Origin: Smittium mucronatum
Taxonomy: Eukaryota; Kickxellomycota; Harpellomycetes; Harpellales; Legeriomycetaceae
DNA: 13,998 nucleotides
Reading direction: 5' to 3'
NCBI GenBank assembly: GCA_001953115.1
Contig: LSSL01001864.1
Location: 10,426 to 24,423 of the forward strand
Part shown: positions 10,006 to 13,998 of the stretch, in pieces
Position numbering within the stretch: the stretch's first letter is position 1
Layout: each line of letters starts with the position of its first letter
Notes under the pieces: generated by a model
The model's input: the letters and a program-made list of their open reading frames with translations, nothing else
Told to the model about the DNA's origin: nothing
Databases searched by the model: none
Position numbers and translations under genes: made by a program

Positions 10006-10683
10006 AAAAAGAACTTTTTTGAAATTTTTTAACGAGAATATTTTAAACACATACGATAAAAGGTGATGTGAATGATAATTTCAAAAAAATTCATCTTTTC
10101 TTACAATATTCCTTATTTTATATCATTTTTTTTTATTAAATTCTTAATGAATATGAAAAAGCTCTTATTTAATATTAAAAGAAACTAAATTTTATTAGAA
10201 ATAATTTTTTTTAAATAAACTTAGATATAAAAAATTATTATTAAATACATAAAAAATAAATTAAAATTTAACTTGTGATATCTAAGTCCAATTTAATCCA
10301 ATTTAAAATGATATTAAATTATACACATACAAAATAAATACACATACAAATATTTTCAAATTATCAGCTATAGGTGATTAAACTTTTTTTTTTTTCAATT
10401 ATGGTACATATGTGTGAAATTAACCTAACAAAAATTTCACTGGATTTTGATTTTTTGATTCTATGACTCAAGGAAAAGCTTAACGTTCAAAAAGCGGAGA
10501 GTTTTAGAAAAAAGTAGTTTAAAAAGAGAAAAAATTGAAAAAAAAATTGAGCCGTTTATTATTTTAGTTATATTTTAGTTATATTTTTAAAAAAATCTCC
10601 TTTTTTTGTAAAAAAAATTCAAAATAATTATTTTATTCAAATTTATTTGGTTATTTTTTAATGATTAATCCAATATTCAATAT
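10006..10683. other. A+T-rich stretch with short repeats
   Basis: No gene is recognised. It contains the exact 13-base word ATACACATACAAA twice (10321-10333 and 10338-10350, 17-base period), a TCCAATTTAA doublet near 10289-10308, and two exact 11-base units ATTTTAGTTAT at 10561-10571 and 10572-10582. If the MULE relic at 8848 still has a 3' terminal repeat, it should lie here. Confidence 0.6.
10561..10582 (+). repeat. 11-bp tandem duplication
   Basis: Two exact, adjacent copies of ATTTTAGTTAT, with the start of a third (ATTTT) following. A replication-slippage product in A+T-rich DNA is the simplest explanation. Confidence 0.75.
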
Positions 10684-10869
10684 TTATATTTTATCGGATA
10701 ATAAATTACTGATTATTTTTGTATAGCTAAGTGGATTTGAAATTTTTTCAGTAAAAGAAAGTTTTTTGATATTTGAATAAACTTTTTGTGTTTTCAATTT
10801 TATTTTTTGCAAATAATTTAAGCCTTTATCAATTAAAAGATCTGCATTTTTTTCACTCAAATTTGTCAT
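10684..10869 (-). CDS. Hypothetical 61-residue protein (uncertain)
   Basis: A minus-strand frame with a true ATG at 10869 and TAA at 10684. The predicted peptide begins MTNLSEKNADLLIDKGLNYL and is evenly charged (many Lys with Asp, Glu, Ser and Thr), without the Phe, Ile and Asn runs typical of chance frames here. The first 25 or so residues could form an amphipathic helix; there is no membrane segment, signal peptide or known motif. It ends about 100 bases from the G+C-rich island on its right, and no other gene is adjacent. No family is recognised. It is the most credible intact small ORF of the window, but a chance frame of this length is still expected a few times in 14 kb. Confidence 0.25.
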   Translation of the reverse strand: MTNLSEKNADLLIDKGLNYLQKIKLKTQKVYSNIKKLSFTEKISNPLSYTKIISNLLSDKI

Positions 10870-10975
10870 TTTTTTTTTTGTATCACGGAATTTTATTGTA
10901 AGATAACTTCTTTAAAAGCTATACTAAAAAAATATGAAAAAAAGAAAAATTCGTATAGAAAAGACTATTATCCTA

Positions 10976-11480
10976 ACTAAAATAAGCTTCTCTTTCGGTC
11001 TACCGGAAGCTTTCCTACGGGATAAGGGTTTAATCTACCAACCACCAAATAATTCCCTGCTATTGCTACAATTAATCGTATGACTGAGGTTACAATCAGT
11101 CAAGAATTAAGCTCTTTTTCAATGAACTACAGTTCATTGAATTTACTGAGCTCCTATTCAGAACATAATACTAACAGAATTAATAAAATTAGTCTTCAAC
11201 CAAAACGTGGGATTGATAGACATGGCTTTCCTACAATTACCTGTTAAACGCTGAGACCATTCTGACTGTCAAAAGCTGGACTTTTGAACTAGATAATGTC
11301 TCAGGGTGTACTAAATTGTTGGATTCTTCTTTTTTCGTGGTGATCCTCCTCTGTAATAGCTGTCCTCCAAATCCATGTGTGCTTTCAATACCACCACTAA
11401 CCAAAAATATTAAAACCCCGTATTAAATTTCAGTGTAGTTTACTTAGAAAGATACACTACTTAAGCTCCTAAACCACATC
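10976..11480. ncRNA. Candidate structured RNA gene, unidentified
   Basis: About 500 bases with roughly 37-43% G+C in the lines I counted, set in about 20% G+C surroundings with abrupt edges. No long frame crosses it. It is dense in possible stems: 10984-11012 (AAGC/GCTT around TTTCGG-TCTA-CCGGAA); 11081-11102 (TGACTGA with TCAGTCA); 11110-11152 (AGCTC/GAGCT enclosing a 9-10 bp hairpin at 11119-11140); 11251-11304 (CTGAGAC/GTCTCAG enclosing TCAAAAG-ctgga-CTTTTGA); 11337-11397 (GTGGTG/CACCAC); 11432-11458 (AGTGTA/TACACT). The word GCTTTCCTAC occurs twice (11009 and 11225). Retained stems and base composition suggest selection on an RNA. By size it could be an RNase P/MRP, SRP or telomerase-type RNA, but I could not match diagnostic core motifs of any of these, U-snRNAs or rRNA, on either strand. 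Strand is undecided because hairpins read both ways. Alternatives: a recent insertion of foreign or organellar DNA, or a small coding exon. A 49-codon frame from an ATG at 10934 (FGLPEAFLRDKGLIYQPP) ends inside it. Confidence 0.45.
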
Positions 11481-12516
11481 TAAATTTATCAACATGAGGT
11501 TATCATTTTTAATAAAATATATTAATGATTTTTTCAAAAAAAGTTACGAGATTTTTTTGAATCAGTAAAAATAATAGTTTTAGCATTCATAAAAACCATT
11601 TTACAAAATAAAAAAACATAATTTTTTTAAAAATTAATTAGTAAAAAATAAAATTAATTTTCAATGGCTATCTTTTTTCACTTTCCCCGCATTTTTTTTA
11701 TACATGTTTATTTATTGCAATTGATTTTTGAAAAAATCCAATTTAAAATTTTCATTTAAAATCTGGCTGTATTCTTTGATACGAGGTGAATTTCCAAAGT
11801 AATGGATTTATTTTAAACCACGAGGATTTTATTTGCATGTGGAAAACTATATATATTTTTAAATATAAATTAATTATCGCCAAAAATAATTTAGAAAAGA
11901 TAAAAATATTATAAAAATTTAATTTTGAGCATTGAAACCAAATAATTTTTACCTAGATAATCCAAAAGTTATATCAAATAATGTACTAATATTTTAAAAA
12001 TATATTTTATTAAATTTCAAAAAATTTAGTATAAATTGACTTTTTTATAAAATTATTAATATGATAAAAATCATACATAAATAAAAATGAACTCCATGAA
12101 TATTTAAATAAATCTAAAAAAAAATTGTATTTTTTTGTATTTATGCAGTTATGATTTACTTAAAGTACGCATTTGATTGCATTTCAAGTAAAAAAAACAT
12201 TCCTGGTTTGTTTTTATTAAAAAAAAAGTGATTTTAATTTTTTTTGGAAAATAAATTTTGACTTTGAATATAATTCTAATTGAATTGCAAAAAAAATGTT
12301 ACAAACAGATTATTTCCATTGCAGAAATTAGCTCGTTATAATTTAGGCATAAATAAAAGGTGATATAAATTTTTTTACCAAAAAAAATATTCATAAATTT
12401 TACGTTTTATTTTACAGTATGTATGATAAGTCCGAGTTAATTGTTTTTTATATAGTATATATCCATTTTTTTACCTAAATCATGACATTATATCAAATTA
12501 TTTCTTGTAAGATTCA

Positions 12517-12537
12517 ATATATATATATATATATATA
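12517..12537 (+). repeat. (AT)10 microsatellite
   Basis: Ten uninterrupted AT dinucleotides followed by an A. A simple repeat, common in A+T-rich DNA. Confidence 0.95.
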
Positions 12538-12884
12538 ACAGTTAATATAATTTTATAGATAGTTTCTTTTTTATTTTATAAACGCAAAATTATAAAAATC
12601 ACATAATATATAAGTTAGAAATATATATAAGTTAAATAGATTATATTAATTAACAAAATTTAAGTTATTTTTGAAATCATAATGCAAGGATGCGATAATT
12701 TGCAATATTAACTATATTTTTAGATATTTTAAGTCCTCTAGCCAAAAATTACTAAAATTAGAAAAAGCGATTAAAATTTTTTTTTTTGGATTCAATTAAT
12801 TTTTTCACTAAAGTTGTTTAATCTTTAATTTTTGTTAAAAGATATCCACCCAATATAATATATTATATCTATGAGAGTTGAAAA

Positions 12885-12902
12885 CCCCCCCCCCCCTCCC
12901 CC
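12885..12902 (+). repeat. Poly-C tract (C12-T-C5)
   Basis: Twelve C, one T, five C, directly after GAAAA and before AAGTTAC. It is by far the longest G/C run in the window; C runs elsewhere do not exceed about five. The minus strand would be G5-A-G12, capable in principle of G-quadruplex formation, with i-motif potential on the plus strand. Confidence 0.95.
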
Positions 12903-13780
12903 AAGTTACTTTTATTATTTAAAATTTTATTGTTTTTTTTAGAATTACTAAATCATAATTTATTTTTTGATTTATTTTTCAACTTTTTTCGAACCCTAAC
13001 TTTTTTTAGGTAAAAAATGGAAAAATCGGCTTTACTAATTATACAATTTTCTATAATTTTTATGATTTTAAATTTATACATTTATTAATATATTTTACCA
13101 ATGTGTTAGATTTATTTTTATGTTATTACTAATCCAAAAGATAATATATTTATTAAAATCTCTTGTTTATAGGTATATCTAATGATTACTAATTTCAATA
13201 GAAATTTTTCGGTATTTTAGGGTTTCAATAAGAAAATTGCTTGTTTTTTATTACCCCCATAGGGCTTACTCTAATAAATGATATATTTTTCAAGTCTTTT
13301 ATTTATAATTTTAAAAACTAGATTAACTAAATAAAATTTTTATCTAAAAAAGTTTTTCAAATTCGGAATACCAAAGTATCGTATTAATAAATCTTTTGGT
13401 ATGAGTTTAATATATGTATTTAATTATCTAAAAAATTTATAAAATTAATAAACACTACTGGATATTTTTTATAATGCATTTTTAATGGATGTATGAAATA
13501 TTACCTAAAAATAATCGAAATACTAACCACTCCAACCAAATATTTAAAATAAAAAATTAAGCTGTAGCTTTAAATTAGAAAGATACAGTAAATTTATTTG
13601 GAAATAATGATTTAATGAATTAATCTATGATTAGGTGAAATTTTAGATGAAATTTTCAGTACGTTAATAGTCCTAACACTATTTGAAACTTAATACTTGA
13701 TGTTAAGTCGTTGTAAGAAAATCTAAAAGCTTCGTAAAAATTAACAAATTTAATATAATATTATTTTTCAAAAACGGCAT

Positions 13781-13862
13781 GTCAGTATGTCCGAGTGGTT
13801 AAGGAGATAGACTTGAAATCTATTGGGCTATGCCCGCATAGGCACAAATCCTGTTGCTGACG
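13781..13862 (+). tRNA. tRNA-Ser (anticodon UGA)
   Basis: An 82-base class II tRNA that decodes UCA-type serine codons. The acceptor stem pairs 13781-13787 with 13855-13861 (seven pairs, one G-U) and the discriminator is G at 13862, usual for tRNA-Ser. The D stem is TCC/GGA, the anticodon stem ATAGA/TCTAT, and the loop CTTGAAA puts TGA at 13814-13816. The long variable arm is GGGC-TAT-GCCC. There is no intron and CCA is not encoded. The T stem (ATAGG/CCTGT) is intact, but the T loop reads CACAAAT in place of TTCxAxT, so T54 and T55 are both replaced; this also damages the internal B-box promoter (GGCACAAATCC against GGTTCxAxTCC). It lies 2 bases upstream of tRNA-Leu. Likely a real gene with an odd T loop; a recently inactivated copy is possible. 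Confidence 0.95.
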
Positions 13863-13864
13863 TT

Positions 13865-13947
13865 GGTTAGATGGCCGAGTTGGTCTAAGGCGCCGCGTTA
13901 AGGCCGCGGTCTCTTCGGGGGCGTGGGTTCAAATCCCACTCTAATCA
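13865..13947 (+). tRNA. tRNA-Leu (anticodon AAG)
   Basis: An 83-base class II tRNA; A34 would be modified to inosine to read CUU, CUC and CUA leucine codons, a eukaryote-type usage for leucine. The acceptor stem GGTTAGA/TCTAATC has seven pairs with a G-U at position 2-71, and the discriminator is A at 13947. The D stem is GCC/GGC, the anticodon stem CCGCG/CGCGG, and the loop TTAAGGC has AAG at 13900-13902. The variable arm CTC-TTCG-GGG has a UUCG tetraloop. The T stem GTGGG/CCCAC and loop TTCAAAT are canonical, so both A box (TGGCCGAGTTGG) and B box (GGTTCAAATCC) are intact. There is no intron and no encoded CCA. Spacers are 2 bases to tRNA-Ser and 5 bases to tRNA-Ala. Confidence 0.98.
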
Positions 13948-13952
13948 AATTA

Positions 13953-13998
13953 GGGGATCTAGCTCAAATGGTAGAGCGCTCGCTTAGCATGTGAGAGG
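13953..13998 (+). tRNA. tRNA-Ala (anticodon AGC), cut at window end
   Basis: The first 46 bases of a tRNA-Ala. The 5' acceptor strand is GGGGATC, the D arm GCTC...GAGC carries an A box (TAGCTCAAATGG), and the anticodon stem is CTCGC/GTGAG with one G-U pair. The loop TTAGCAT gives AGC at 13986-13988, a eukaryote-type inosine-34 alanine tRNA. The variable region starts AGG and the sequence ends there; the T arm and the 3' acceptor strand lie outside the window. It begins 5 bases after tRNA-Leu with no T run between them. Confidence 0.96.

Larger units (their letters stand above)
11481..13780. other. A+T-rich stretch, no gene recognised
   Basis: About 2.3 kb of very A+T-rich sequence with long A and T runs, no recognisable coding or RNA motif, one (AT)10 tract and one poly-C tract (listed separately). 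No open frame with a protein-like composition caught my attention on either strand. It separates the structured island from the tRNA cluster. Confidence 0.7.

Noticed and set aside
10934..11083. 49-codon plus-strand frame from an ATG, running into the G+C island
   Set aside because: The translation (containing FGLPEAFLRDKG) is tempting, but it matches no family I know and ends at the first island hairpin; the island is better explained as a structured RNA. Kept as an alternative in that entry.
10976..11480. Group I or group II self-splicing intron
   Set aside because: A loose P-element-like word (GCAGGGAA on the minus strand) is present, but the R and S partners of a group I core and the domain V hairpin of a group II intron are absent.
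12993..13011. Telomere-like words CCCTAA near 12996 and TTTTAGGGTTT near 13215
   Set aside because: Single isolated copies without tandem repetition; expected by chance in T- and A-rich sequence.
1..13998. CRISPR array, operons or bacterial genes
   Set aside because: No regularly spaced direct repeats, no ribosome-binding-site-led gene strings, and the tRNAs are of eukaryotic type.

Overview
The window is a gene-poor, roughly 80% A+T stretch of a eukaryotic nuclear-type genome. The evidence for a eukaryote is at the right-hand end: three intact-looking tRNA genes with no encoded CCA, two of which carry the anticodons AAG (Leu) and AGC (Ala), read as inosine-34 tRNAs in eukaryotes. Decayed DNA-transposon genes of eukaryotic families (MULE and hAT) support this. 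The species cannot be fixed; an A+T-rich unicellular eukaryote, such as a transposon-laden parasite or an alga, fits best. There is no recognisable intact protein gene. With stops in about one codon in ten at this composition, several 60-codon open frames are expected by chance, so I relied on motif content and not ORF length.

Layout, left to right. 1-545: a slightly more G-rich segment with a 35-bp near-duplicate and a small unidentified open frame. 1772-2540 (minus): a broken hAT-like transposase, C-terminal half. 2635-3587 (plus): a broken MULE transposase whose first catalytic Asp codon now reads Tyr. 3604-6070: mostly featureless, with coding-like scraps. 6074-6491 (plus): a probable second hAT-like remnant from the middle of the protein. 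6492-8847: A+T-rich sequence, nothing recognised. 8848-10005 (plus): the best-preserved relic, a near full-length MULE transposase pseudogene whose second and third catalytic motifs can still be read in order. 10006-10980: short tandem repeats and a 61-codon minus-strand ORF of unknown status. 10976-11480: a sharply bounded island of about 40% G+C, full of strong hairpins and without a recognisable protein, the best candidate for an unidentified structured RNA gene. 11481-13780: A+T-rich sequence with an (AT)n tract and a striking C12-T-C5 run. 13781-13998: tRNA-Ser(UGA), tRNA-Leu(AAG) and tRNA-Ala(AGC, cut by the window edge) on the plus strand, separated by only 2 and 5 bases.

The region reads as a transposon graveyard, with a dense tRNA cluster and one compositional island as the only parts that look maintained by selection. 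The two-strand arrangement of at least four relics from two superfamilies suggests repeated insertion followed by unconstrained decay through frameshifts and stops.
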